Assembly (NCBI GenBank): GCA_031404815.1
Contig: JANNIH010000134.1
Coordinates: 1 to 64,000, forward strand
Origin: DASYKS01 sp031404815
GTDB lineage: Bacteria; Acidobacteriota; Thermoanaerobaculia; Multivoradales; UBA5704
Length of the DNA stretch: 64,000 bases
Reading direction: 5' to 3'
The position numbers were made by a program, and so were the translations under genes. This document shows, in pieces, positions 17,639-25,175 of this stretch. Within the stretch, counting starts at the first letter, position 1. Each line of letters opens with the position of its first letter. The notes under the pieces were generated by a model. That model was not told where the DNA came from. It was given only the letters and a program-made list of their open reading frames with translations, and did no database searches.

Positions 17639-17980
17639 TCAGCTCCCCCGATAGGTCGAGTAGCCGAAGGGAGAGAGTAGAAGCGGCAGATGGTAATGCT
17701 GCTCCGAATCCCGCACATCGAACACGATCGTGGCTTCCGGGTAGAAACCCTCGACCCCCTGATCGCGAAAATAGACTCCGGTCGCGAAACTGAGGCGGTA
17801 GGTGCCGGGGATCACGGCTACCCCTTCGGAAAGCAGCCGACGCGCCCGGCCGTCGCCGTCGGTCTCGGCGCGCCCGAGCTCGCGCCATCCCGCCTCGGTG
17901 CGGATCTCCAACGTCACCGGGACGCCGGTGGCGGGCTTGCCGCGGGCGGTGTCGAGCACGTGGGTGGTGATGCCGCTCAT
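17639..17980 (-). CDS. uraH: 5-hydroxyisourate hydrolase (transthyretin-related)
   Basis: A 113-residue transthyretin-like enzyme that hydrolyses the uricase product to OHCU. Family marks are THVLDTARGKPA at the N-terminus (catalytic His7), HYHLPLLLSPFGYSTYRGS at the C-terminus with His96 and the hallmark C-terminal Tyr-Arg-Gly-Ser. There is no signal peptide, so it is cytoplasmic. The ATG at 17,980 overlaps the stop of the OHCU decarboxylase gene by 4 nt. Confidence 0.94.
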   Translation of the reverse strand: MSGITTHVLDTARGKPATGVPVTLEIRTEAGWRELGRAETDGDGRARRLLSEGVAVIPGTYRLSFATGVYFRDQGVEGFYPEATIVFDVRDSEQHYHLPLLLSPFGYSTYRGS

Positions 17981-18465
17981 GGTTCGACCTTCAGCAGCCG
18001 CAGCCGGGTGATCTTCTGCTGCTCTTCGGCCGCGACGCGCAACTCCACCTCCGGATCGTTGCCGAGGCGGGAGCGGAGTAGCCCGAGCATTTCCCCGGCG
18101 CTTTTTCCTGTGGCGCAGACGATGAAAATGGTTCCGAAACGCTCGGCGTAGATCCGATTGGCCTCGGCCAGTTCGGCGAGGAGCGCCGCTTCGGCAGAGG
18201 CTACACCGCTCTGCTCCTGCTCGGACCACCGGCGCGACCGGTCCTCGGCGCCGACCTTATTTTCGCCAATGGCGGGATGCGCCGCGAACGCTTCCTGCCA
18301 ATCGGCCGGCGCCAGGCTCCACCAGACCCGATCCGCCATCGCCATCAGCTCGGCGGCGTCCGCGTAGGGGCGCCCCTCGACCATCCGCCGCGCCCAGCTC
18401 TTCGAGCCGCAGCAGGCGAGGAACGCCGCTTCGGCTTCAGGCATCGGCAGGGCGTTCAGGTTCAC
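17977..18465 (-). CDS. uraD: OHCU decarboxylase
   Basis: A 162-residue all-helical enzyme that decarboxylates OHCU to S-allantoin. Motifs are AHPAIGEN (the active-site His is here), the acidic EQSGV segment, and FGTIFIVCATGKSAGEML. I place the start at GTG 18,465, because the protein then begins VNLNALP, as homologues do (M-x-L-x-x-L-N). A later ATG at 18,444 would remove this. It sits 4 bp after the allantoicase stop and overlaps the HIU hydrolase start, so the allantoinase-to-uricase genes form one operon. Confidence 0.92.
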   Translation of the reverse strand: MNLNALPMPEAEAAFLACCGSKSWARRMVEGRPYADAAELMAMADRVWWSLAPADWQEAFAAHPAIGENKVGAEDRSRRWSEQEQSGVASAEAALLAELAEANRIYAERFGTIFIVCATGKSAGEMLGLLRSRLGNDPEVELRVAAEEQQKITRLRLLKVEP

Positions 18466-18469
18466 TCCT

Positions 18470-19465
18470 TCACTCCGAAACCCTGCCGAACAGGCGCAGC
18501 CGGGCGACGCCGCCGTCCGGGTCGATGCGGAGCCGCACATGGGTGAACGGTCCGTCCGTGGCCAGATCGTCGAACAGGTGCCGGGTGTGCGGGCGTAATG
18601 CCGTCCGCGGCAAGATCTCGCGCCAGTCGGTGAGCGCGTCGACCGGCGGCTCGCCCGACGCGGAGGCCTGGGCGTCACACCCCTCCAGGACGCAGCTCCC
18701 CGGCGCATTCCCTTTGAAGTGGGAGGTATCCACCTCGGCGCGTTCCAGCCGACCGCGCCGGCCGAGGCGGACGATCGCCCAGTCGTGACCGGGGCCCCGC
18801 CGCCGTTTCGTCTCCCAGCCGTCGTGCATGCCGAGGACTGGACCGGGCAGGATCAAGTTGTGCCGATTGCCGAAGAACATGTCGCTCGCGGCGAGCACCC
18901 GGCCGCCGTTTTCGACACCGGCGAGGTCGATCTCACCGCGGCGGGCGAGCCGCGCCCAATCGGGAACCACCTCACCGTGGACGCGCAGGCGCGCGACCCC
19001 GCCGTCCGGGTAGATATTCAAGCGGAGGTGGGTCGCGCGGCCGAGGTCGCCTGCGAGGGCGAAAACGTTCGGGCTGTCGCCGCGGAGCGGCGCGAGCGGC
19101 AAGATCTCCAGCCAATCGGCGGCGATCAGCTCCGCCGGGGCCGGATGGCCGTCGATTGCGCAGGCGTCGAGCGAGCACGACTCGGGGTAGTTGCCGCGAA
19201 AATGGCGGGTGTCCACCACCACGCCGCGCGGGATGCCGGGCAGGCCGAGGCGGACGATCGCCCAATCGTACCCGGGCTCGCGCCGCCGCCGGGTCTCCCA
19301 ACCGTCCATCCACTTGCCGACCTCGGTGTATTTGCCTTCCAGGAACACCGGCTCGGCCGCCTTCAAGAGGCTCTCTTTCGGCGCGAAGAATTCGTCATTC
19401 GCCGCGAGCACGGCGCCGCCCAGGCGCTCGGCCGCAAGGTCTACGAGTTCGGAAACATCGGTCAT
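18470..19465 (-). CDS. alc: Allantoicase
   Basis: A 331-residue allantoicase, converting allantoate to ureidoglycolate and urea. It shows the expected internal duplication: MDGWETRRRREPGYDWAIVR is mirrored by HDGWETKRRRGPGHDWAIVR, and DTRHFRGNYPESC by DTSHFKGNAPGSC. Each half also ends in DGGVARLRxxG. The ATG overlaps the allantoinase stop by 4 nt. Both lobes are complete. No ureidoglycolate lyase or hydrolase is seen in the window, so the pathway stops at ureidoglycolate here. Confidence 0.94.
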   Translation of the reverse strand: MTDVSELVDLAAERLGGAVLAANDEFFAPKESLLKAAEPVFLEGKYTEVGKWMDGWETRRRREPGYDWAIVRLGLPGIPRGVVVDTRHFRGNYPESCSLDACAIDGHPAPAELIAADWLEILPLAPLRGDSPNVFALAGDLGRATHLRLNIYPDGGVARLRVHGEVVPDWARLARRGEIDLAGVENGGRVLAASDMFFGNRHNLILPGPVLGMHDGWETKRRRGPGHDWAIVRLGRRGRLERAEVDTSHFKGNAPGSCVLEGCDAQASASGEPPVDALTDWREILPRTALRPHTRHLFDDLATDGPFTHVRLRIDPDGGVARLRLFGRVSE

Positions 19466-20871
19466 GCGGTCTTCATCCTTCCCGCGAGGAGAGGTCGGCC
19501 GATCGGTCGTTCGAGAAACGCGCCGTTATCGTAAACCGTTTCACCGCGCAGAATCGTCTTCCGGATCACGCCGTAGAGCGCCCGGCCGGCATAGGGGGTG
19601 AGCTGGTGGCGGTGCTCCAAGGTCGCGGGGTCGATCGTCGCGCAGGCTTCCGGCTCCCAGATCACCAGATCGGCGTCGAGGCCCGCCGCGATCGATCCCT
19701 TGCGCCTGTCGATCCCGGCGAGCCGGGCCGGCGCCGCGCACATCCAAGCGGCCAGATCGGAGAGCGAGAAGCCACGCTCGCGGGCGCCGGTCCAAACCGC
19801 CGACAGGGAGAGCTGGAGAGACGAGATGCCGCCCCAGGCGGCGCGGAAGTCGCCGCCGTCGAGCTGTTTGAGCTCCGGCGGGCTCGGCGAATGGTCGGTG
19901 GCGACGAGGTCGATCTCCCCGGCTTCGAGCGCCTGCCAGAGCGCCTCCCGCTCCAACCGCCCACGGATCGGCGGCGCGCACTTCCAAGCGGTGGCGCCGT
20001 CCGCGATCTCCTCATCGCAGAAGGTCAGATAGTGGGGGCAGGTCTCGACCGTGATCGGCAGCCGTTCGGCCCGGGCCGCCCGCAACGCCGGCAGCACCTC
20101 CGGTGTGGAGAGGTGGACGATATGAACACGGCAGGCGGTCTCGCGGACCAACCCGGCGATCAAGCGGAACGCCTCGACCTCCGCCGCCGCGGGGCGCGAG
20201 CGGAGCCAACGGTCGTACTGCCGCAGTTCGGCCGGGCCGGCGCCCTCCCACACCCCCGCCGCCGCCTCGATCGGCCCCGGCAACTCGGCATGGACGAGAA
20301 GGACCGAGCCGCGCCGAGCAAGCTCGATCATCGCAGGCCGCAGCTCCGTCTCGCCCACCGCCGGAAACTCGTCCACGCCGGAAGGGACCAGAAACGCCTT
20401 GAAGCCCAAGACGCCGTCCGCGAGCAGCCCGGCGATCTCGCCCGGTTCGTTGGCGTTGCCGGGCACGATGCCGCCCCAGAAGCCGACGTCCACATGGCAC
20501 TTTCCACCGGCCGCCGCGAGCTTGGTCCGGAGGGCCGCGCGGGTGGTCGTCGCGGGGATGCTGTTGAGCGGCATGTCCACCAGGGTCGTCACCCCGCCGG
20601 CCGCCGCCGCGCGGGTGGCGGTCGAAAACCCCTCCCACTCGGTGCGCCCCGGTTCGTTGATATGGACGTGGCTGTCGACGATTCCCGGCATGACCACGGC
20701 TCTACCGGCCTCGAAGAGCGGAACGCCCGCCGGCACCTCTGAAAACGGCGCCACGCGCTCGATCCGCCCGTCGCGAATGTGAATCGACGCGGCGCGCACG
20801 CCCTGGGGTGTGATCACGCTCTGGCCGCGGACGATGAGATCGATGCGGTCGATGAGATCGGTAGAGGTCAT
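19462..20871 (-). CDS. allB: Allantoinase
   Basis: A 469-residue amidohydrolase opening the hydantoin ring of allantoin. Metal ligands are visible in GIVDSHVHINEPGR, the carbamylated Lys strand GVLGFKAFLVPSG, VLLVHAEL, VHIVHLST and LVATDHSPSP. These together are typical of allantoinase and distinguish it from dihydroorotase. It is the first gene of the leftward operon allB-alc-uraD-uraH-uricase. Its start lies 58 bp from the divergent deaminase gene, so the two promoters are close together. Confidence 0.93.
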   Translation of the reverse strand: MTSTDLIDRIDLIVRGQSVITPQGVRAASIHIRDGRIERVAPFSEVPAGVPLFEAGRAVVMPGIVDSHVHINEPGRTEWEGFSTATRAAAAGGVTTLVDMPLNSIPATTTRAALRTKLAAAGGKCHVDVGFWGGIVPGNANEPGEIAGLLADGVLGFKAFLVPSGVDEFPAVGETELRPAMIELARRGSVLLVHAELPGPIEAAAGVWEGAGPAELRQYDRWLRSRPAAAEVEAFRLIAGLVRETACRVHIVHLSTPEVLPALRAARAERLPITVETCPHYLTFCDEEIADGATAWKCAPPIRGRLEREALWQALEAGEIDLVATDHSPSPPELKQLDGGDFRAAWGGISSLQLSLSAVWTGARERGFSLSDLAAWMCAAPARLAGIDRRKGSIAAGLDADLVIWEPEACATIDPATLEHRHQLTPYAGRALYGVIRKTILRGETVYDNGAFLERPIGRPLLAGRMKTA

Positions 20872-20929
20872 CGCAGAAGGACGAGACTATAGGATCGGAA
20901 GGTCGGCTTTGCCACACGAGAGAAAGAGG

Positions 20930-22411
20930 ATGATGATGATGCAGGGTCCCGAAAAGATCGGCAGCGGCTTGCCGCGACAGCCCTCACTCCCGGCCCCTCT
21001 CCCAGAGGGAGAGGGGAGAACGGCAATCATCGATCCTCCCCTGCTCCTCTCGGGCGGCACGGTGCTGACGCTCGATCCGGCGGCGACCGTCCTGCCGGGA
21101 GCGGACCTGCTGCTCGACGGAGGGAACATCGTCGCCGTGGGGCGCGTCACCGCCATGCCGCCGGGGACGCGGACTCTGGACGTCTCGGGGTGCCTCGTGC
21201 TGCCCGGTCTGATCCAGGGGCATCTCCATCTCGGTCAGACGTTCTTCCGCGGCCTCGGCGAAGGGCGGCGGCTGCTCGCTTGGCTGCGCGAGCGGATCTG
21301 GCCGCTCGAAGCGGCGCACGACGACGAGAGCGCCTATTGGTGCGGGATGCTCGGCGCGATCGAGTGCCTGCTCGGCGGCACGACCACGATTCAGGACATC
21401 GGGATAGGACCGGGAGCCCCCGGCCTGCTCCGGGCGATCGAGGACTCGGGCCTCCGCGCCTTCGCCGGCCAGTGCCTGATGGACAGCGGAGAGGGGCTCC
21501 CCACCGCGATGCGCGGCGACACCGACGCCGTGCTCGCCGCCACAGAAGCGCTCGGTGACCGGTTCGAGCGCTCGGCGCCTGGTCCTGAAGGAGCCGGCGA
21601 ACGAAGGGCGCGCCTGCGCTATCTGCTCAATCCGCGCTTCATCCTCACCTGCTCCGATCCGCTCTGGGCGGGGATTCGCGATCTTTCGGTTCGCCGCGGT
21701 TGGCCGGTCCATACGCACGCCTTGGAGCAGCGGGACGAGACGCTCGCGGTGCGCGAGATCAAGAACGGCCGCGACGAAATCGAATACTTCGCCGAGCAAG
21801 GGGTGCTTTCGACCGACCTCCGCCTCGCCCACGGGGTCTGGATCACCGCCGAGCACCTGACACGGGTTTGCACCCACCGCTTCAGCGTCGTCCACTGCCC
21901 CAGCTCCAACCTCAAACTCGGCTCAGGGGTCGCCGACCTCCTCGCCATCCAGAGTGCGGGAGTGCCGGTGGGCATCGGCACCGACGGCGCGGCGTGCAGC
22001 AATCAACTCGACAACTTCGCCGAGGTCCGGCTCGCCGCCCTGCTCCAGAAGGTCAAGCACGGCCCCGACGCCTTCTCCGGACTGGACGCGCTCCGCCTCG
22101 CGACCTCAGAAGGCGCCCGAGCGCTCAATCTCCAAGCCGAGATCGGCACGATCGAAACCGGCAAGGCCGCCGATCTCGTCGTCCTCGCCGCCCCGGCGTC
22201 GGGTCACCCGGAGCTCTGGGGCGCGCCGCAGGCCGATCCGCACGATCTCGTCGCCTTCGGAGCCAGCCGCGCCTCCGTGCGCCACGTGGTGGTCGATGGC
22301 CGGCTCCTGGTGGAAGACGGCCGGCTCACCCAGCTGGACGCCGATCAGATCTTCCGCGAGTCGGAGCGGTGCCTGGCGGCGCTGATCCGGCGGTCGGGGG
22401 TGGAGATTTGA
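20930..22411 (+). CDS. AtzA/DadD-family amidohydrolase (purine or deoxyadenosine deaminase type)
   Basis: A 493-residue zinc amidohydrolase. Metal and catalytic motifs are LIQGHLHLGQTFFRG, VHTHALEQRDE, LRLAHGVWI and GTDGAACSNQLD. This set fits the chlorohydrolase/5-deoxyadenosine deaminase/guanine deaminase group; the exact substrate is not decidable, though the neighbours make a purine base attractive. Four ATG codons stand in a row (20,930-20,941) after an AGAAAGAGG ribosome-binding site. Residues about 18-31 are encoded by a perfect GC palindrome and look non-native, so the mature N-terminus may be shorter or the gene may have been interrupted and kept in frame. Confidence 0.85.
   Translation: MMMMQGPEKIGSGLPRQPSLPAPLPEGEGRTAIIDPPLLLSGGTVLTLDPAATVLPGADLLLDGGNIVAVGRVTAMPPGTRTLDVSGCLVLPGLIQGHLHLGQTFFRGLGEGRRLLAWLRERIWPLEAAHDDESAYWCGMLGAIECLLGGTTTIQDIGIGPGAPGLLRAIEDSGLRAFAGQCLMDSGEGLPTAMRGDTDAVLAATEALGDRFERSAPGPEGAGERRARLRYLLNPRFILTCSDPLWAGIRDLSVRRGWPVHTHALEQRDETLAVREIKNGRDEIEYFAEQGVLSTDLRLAHGVWITAEHLTRVCTHRFSVVHCPSSNLKLGSGVADLLAIQSAGVPVGIGTDGAACSNQLDNFAEVRLAALLQKVKHGPDAFSGLDALRLATSEGARALNLQAEIGTIETGKAADLVVLAAPASGHPELWGAPQADPHDLVAFGASRASVRHVVVDGRLLVEDGRLTQLDADQIFRESERCLAALIRRSGVEI
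20994..21016. repeat. Perfect inverted repeat inside the deaminase coding region
   Basis: CCCCTCTCCC, loop AGA, GGGAGAGGGG: ten-pair arms. The element looks like a small mobile palindrome of the kind normally found between genes, here translated as APLPEGEG near the deaminase N-terminus. Confidence 0.7.
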
Positions 22412-22467
22412 GGCACCTGGCCCGAGCGCCGAGGTCACTTGCCGCCGGGTTCGCGTAGAATCACGCC

Positions 22468-23598
22468 ATGCGGATCACGCGGCTCCGGCTCGAAAACTGG
22501 CGAAACTTCCGGAAGATCGATCTTCCTTTGCGCCGCCGAACGTTTGTCGTCGGCCCCAATGCTTCGGGCAAATCGAATCTCCTCGATGCTTTCCGATTTC
22601 TCCGTGATTTGGCCGAGCCCCAGGGGGGGTTCCAGTCGGCGGTTGCGGCTCGGGATGGCGTCAGTCAGATCCGCTGCCTTCAAGCGCGAGAAAACCCAGC
22701 GGTCTTGTTGGATGTCGAGATCGACCTGTCCGAACGGGGAACATGGCGCTATCTCCTCGAGTTCGGGCAGGACAAACAGCGCCGGCCCACCATTCGGCGA
22801 GAGCAAGCTTGGAAGGACGGCCAGAGCTTGCTGGAGCGGCCCGACGATCTCGATCGGGAAGATCCGAACCGATTGACTCAGACCCATCTCGAACAAGTCA
22901 ATGCGAACAAAGAGTTCCGCGAGATCGCGGATTTCTTCAGCCAGATCCACTACCTCCATTTGGTGCCGCAATTGATCCGCGATGCCGACAGGCGGTCGAA
23001 GCCTGACGATCCGTTCGGCACCGATTTCCTCGAGCGGGTCGCGACAGTCTCGGCAAAGACTCGGGAGAGTCGATTGCGCCGCATCAACGTCGCTCTCCGC
23101 CTCGCGGTCCCGCAACTGGCGGAGCTCAAACTGGAACGGGATGTACGGGGCGTTCCCCATCTCCGGGGGCGGTACGAGCACTGGCGCCCGAACGCGGGAT
23201 GGCAGTCCGAGGAGCAATTTTCGGATGGCACGCTACGCCTCCTAGGTCTTCTCTGGGCCCTACTCGATGGCTCCGCACCCTTGCTGCTCGAAGAGCCCGA
23301 ACTCTCTCTGCATGCCGCGATCGTTCGGCAGATTCCGAGGATGATGAATCAGGCGGGCGGCAGGAATCGCCGCCAAATCTTCGTCAGCACCCACTCCGGA
23401 GAGCTTCTCTCCGACTCTTCCATCGCACCGGAAGAGGTCGTCATCCTGAAACCTTCAGCGCAAGGCACGACGGCTTCTCTTGCGGGCGACAGCGCGGAAA
23501 TCCGTTCGCTGCTCGAAGGGGGATTGACGGTGGCCGAGGCGGTCCTGCCCATGACCGAACCACCCTCAGTCGCTCAGCTGGCCCTGTTCGGTGACTGA
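22468..23598 (+). CDS. AAA15/AAA21-type ATPase (OLD/RecF-like)
   Basis: A 376-residue SMC/RecF-type ATPase. Walker A is GPNASGKSN (29-37). The signature-like SDGTLRLLGLLWAL, Walker B LLLEEPELSLH and the H-loop VSTHSGELLS are in the C-terminal half. There is no nuclease or TOPRIM domain after the ATPase core, unlike full OLD proteins. Its last 8 nt overlap the next gene, which encodes a TOPRIM-like protein, so the pair looks like a split OLD/PARIS-like ATPase-nuclease module. Such modules act in phage defence (family knowledge); the role here is inferred. All ATPase motifs are intact. Confidence 0.85.
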   Translation: MRITRLRLENWRNFRKIDLPLRRRTFVVGPNASGKSNLLDAFRFLRDLAEPQGGFQSAVAARDGVSQIRCLQARENPAVLLDVEIDLSERGTWRYLLEFGQDKQRRPTIRREQAWKDGQSLLERPDDLDREDPNRLTQTHLEQVNANKEFREIADFFSQIHYLHLVPQLIRDADRRSKPDDPFGTDFLERVATVSAKTRESRLRRINVALRLAVPQLAELKLERDVRGVPHLRGRYEHWRPNAGWQSEEQFSDGTLRLLGLLWALLDGSAPLLLEEPELSLHAAIVRQIPRMMNQAGGRNRRQIFVSTHSGELLSDSSIAPEEVVILKPSAQGTTASLAGDSAEIRSLLEGGLTVAEAVLPMTEPPSVAQLALFGD

Positions 23599-24214
23599 GA
23601 CCCATCCTACGATCACGATCGCGGTTGAAGGCGATACCGACGCCGCGATCGCGCGCCGACTGGCCGGTGAATGTGGCTTTACGCCGGGGATCTGCCACGT
23701 CGCGGGCGGCAAGCACCGCCTCGACCGTCGCCTATCCGGCTATCTCCACGCCGCGAAGCTCGGCCCCTGGTTCGTCCTGCGCGACCTCGATCGCGACGAA
23801 ACGTGCGCCGCAACTCTGCGCCGACGGCTGGCGCCCTCCGAACCGCCACAATTCTCCTTGCGCATTCCCGTGCGAACGAGCGAGTCGTGGCTGCTCGCGG
23901 ATCGCAAAGCGATTGCGGAGTACCTGAAGATCCCCTTGACCCGTATCCCCGAGCATCCCGATGAGCTGGTGCGCCCCAAAAGAACGATGGTTGATCTCGC
24001 CCGCCGCTCTCGCGACCGTAGACTGCGCAACGACATGGTGCCGGACGAAGGGCTTTCCGTGGAGATCGGCCCGGGCTACTCGGCGCGTCTGCTCTATTTC
24101 GTTACCCGCGACTGGAACCCGCGCATTGCGGCTTCGAACTCGGACAGCTTGGGGCGATGCCTTCGAGCGCTCGCGGCGCTCCGACGGGCGGTACTTGCCG
24201 AGAGACTCGGATAA
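23591..24214 (+). CDS. TOPRIM-like partner of the ATPase
   Basis: A 207-residue protein starting at GTG 23,591 inside the ATPase gene (8-nt overlap). The acidic pair of a TOPRIM-type site is visible: Glu in TIAVEGDTDAAIARRL (residues 9-24) and Asp-x-Asp in FVLRDLDRDE (about 61-70). Conserved-looking blocks follow: PVRTSESWLLADR and SVEIGPGYSARLLYFV. It lacks transmembrane segments. Together with the ATPase it probably forms a nuclease complex. It is related in design, not obviously in sequence, to the DUF4276 protein at 47.5 kb. Confidence 0.7.
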   Translation: MTETHPTITIAVEGDTDAAIARRLAGECGFTPGICHVAGGKHRLDRRLSGYLHAAKLGPWFVLRDLDRDETCAATLRRRLAPSEPPQFSLRIPVRTSESWLLADRKAIAEYLKIPLTRIPEHPDELVRPKRTMVDLARRSRDRRLRNDMVPDEGLSVEIGPGYSARLLYFVTRDWNPRIAASNSDSLGRCLRALAALRRAVLAERLG

Positions 24215-24218
24215 CCCC

Positions 24219-24455
24219 ATGCCCAACCAAGACGAGCACACCCACTTTGTCATTTGTATCCGGAACGACGGGTGCGACGATCTGGAGATCCGGAAGCTCT
24301 ACCCGGTCCTAGAAGACGAGTCGGCGAAACGGAGCGGTTTCATCCGAGTCATCGACGAGTCGGGCGAGGACTACCTTTATCCCTCCGGCAACTTCCTGGT
24401 CATCGAATTGCCTCCGGCTGTGGAAGAAACCCTCAGCACGCTTACGACCAGATAA
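24219..24455 (+). CDS. Small conserved hypothetical protein
   Basis: A 78-residue acidic protein, 4 bp after the TOPRIM-like gene. The core reads LEIRKLYPVLEDESAKRSGF then IRVIDESGEDYLYP, and ends with VIELPPAVEETL. Proteins with this RKLY...DESGEDYLYP pattern are widespread single-domain hypotheticals. It has no signal peptide. It may be co-transcribed with the ATPase/TOPRIM pair by position, but similar proteins occur elsewhere alone. Confidence 0.7.
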   Translation: MPNQDEHTHFVICIRNDGCDDLEIRKLYPVLEDESAKRSGFIRVIDESGEDYLYPSGNFLVIELPPAVEETLSTLTTR

Positions 24456-24524
24456 GAGCTTCGCCGGGCAGATTTCAGCCCAACCCATTCGTCGGAGGAC
24501 ATAGCGGCGATCTCCAAGCAGCGC

Positions 24525-24590
24525 GCTTCTCCGGCCTCGACGCCTTCCGCCTCGCCACCAGGCCGACCCCCACGACCTCGTCGCCTTCTG
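24525..24590 (+). pseudogene. Two joined scraps of a paralogue of the 21-kb deaminase
   Basis: 24,525-24,558 closely matches 22,071-22,105 of the deaminase gene (segment encoding FSGLDALRLAT). 24,557-24,590 matches 22,229-22,258 (QADPHDLVAF). In the parent the two pieces are about 120 bp apart; here they are fused with the middle deleted. It lies in the 162-bp gap between the small conserved gene and the antitoxin-like gene and encodes nothing useful. Confidence 0.7.
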
Positions 24591-24617
24591 CTCGGCGAAG
24601 GACGTGCCTTCAAGCAG

Positions 24618-24800
24618 CTACCTTCTAGCTTTGCTCGCCACTTCGTGATCCCTGTCGGTCTTCTTCCACCTCTCCTCGGCGGAAGCGCCGTGCTGCCGAA
24701 AAAAATCGACGAACTCCTTGGCCGACATCTCCTTCGTCTGCTCGTAGATGTCGTCGCGGATCTGCCTCACAATTCCAACCGCATCAATGTCCTTACTCAT
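24618..24800 (-). CDS. Antitoxin-like partner of the broken PIN gene
   Basis: A 60-residue charged helical protein from the ATG at 24,800, beginning MSKDIDAVGIVRQIRDDIYE and containing MSAKEFVDFFRQHG. Proteins of this kind (IRxIRDxxYExTKxM, then E-x-x-x-F-F/Y-R) accompany PIN toxins as antitoxins. Its ATGAG start overlaps the PIN reading frame stop, so it was once co-translated. The gene itself looks intact, although its toxin is broken. Confidence 0.65.
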   Translation of the reverse strand: MSKDIDAVGIVRQIRDDIYEQTKEMSAKEFVDFFRQHGASAEERWKKTDRDHEVASKARR

Positions 24801-25063
24801 CGCTTGCCACCTCTCGCGGCGAATGGATCTGGAGTGCCTTGTAGCCAAGCTCCAGGTTCACCGCGGTTGAAGATCCGGATCTTTTCCAAGCGGACAATGT
24901 GCTTGAAATTCCAGCTCACCAGGCCGCCACGATGGAGGACACGACAGGGACAAATCGCTTGCACTGGAAATCCTCGAACAGTCGATTCGACCATAGTGAG
25001 AACTCTGCGTCGAAGCAACCTCCAACGACTGAAGTGTCGACGTAAACGCGCAGCACCCGCATG
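24793..25063 (-). pseudogene. Broken PIN-domain toxin gene
   Basis: From ATG 25,063 the frame reads MRVLRVYVDTSVVGGCFDAE and continues to VPVVSSIVAAW, then a TGA. The next frame gives LVSWNFKHIVRLEKIRIFNR, and a third gives VNLELGYKALQIHSPREV to the TAA at 24,793-24,795. These are the start, the SWNFKHIV block and the end of one PIN toxin family, but roughly 60 residues between the first two blocks are missing and there is a further single-base shift. The last catalytic acidic regions are therefore lost. It overlaps the antitoxin-like gene. Confidence 0.8.
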
Positions 25064-25175
25064 GATAAATTCTACCATGGCCGCGTCGGTGCCAAAAGGC
25101 AAACGGAGGGGTTAGCCCCAGACTCGCGTGACCTCACCGTCGTCCCGCTGTTCCTCGTCTGCCGAGTGCCCCCAC

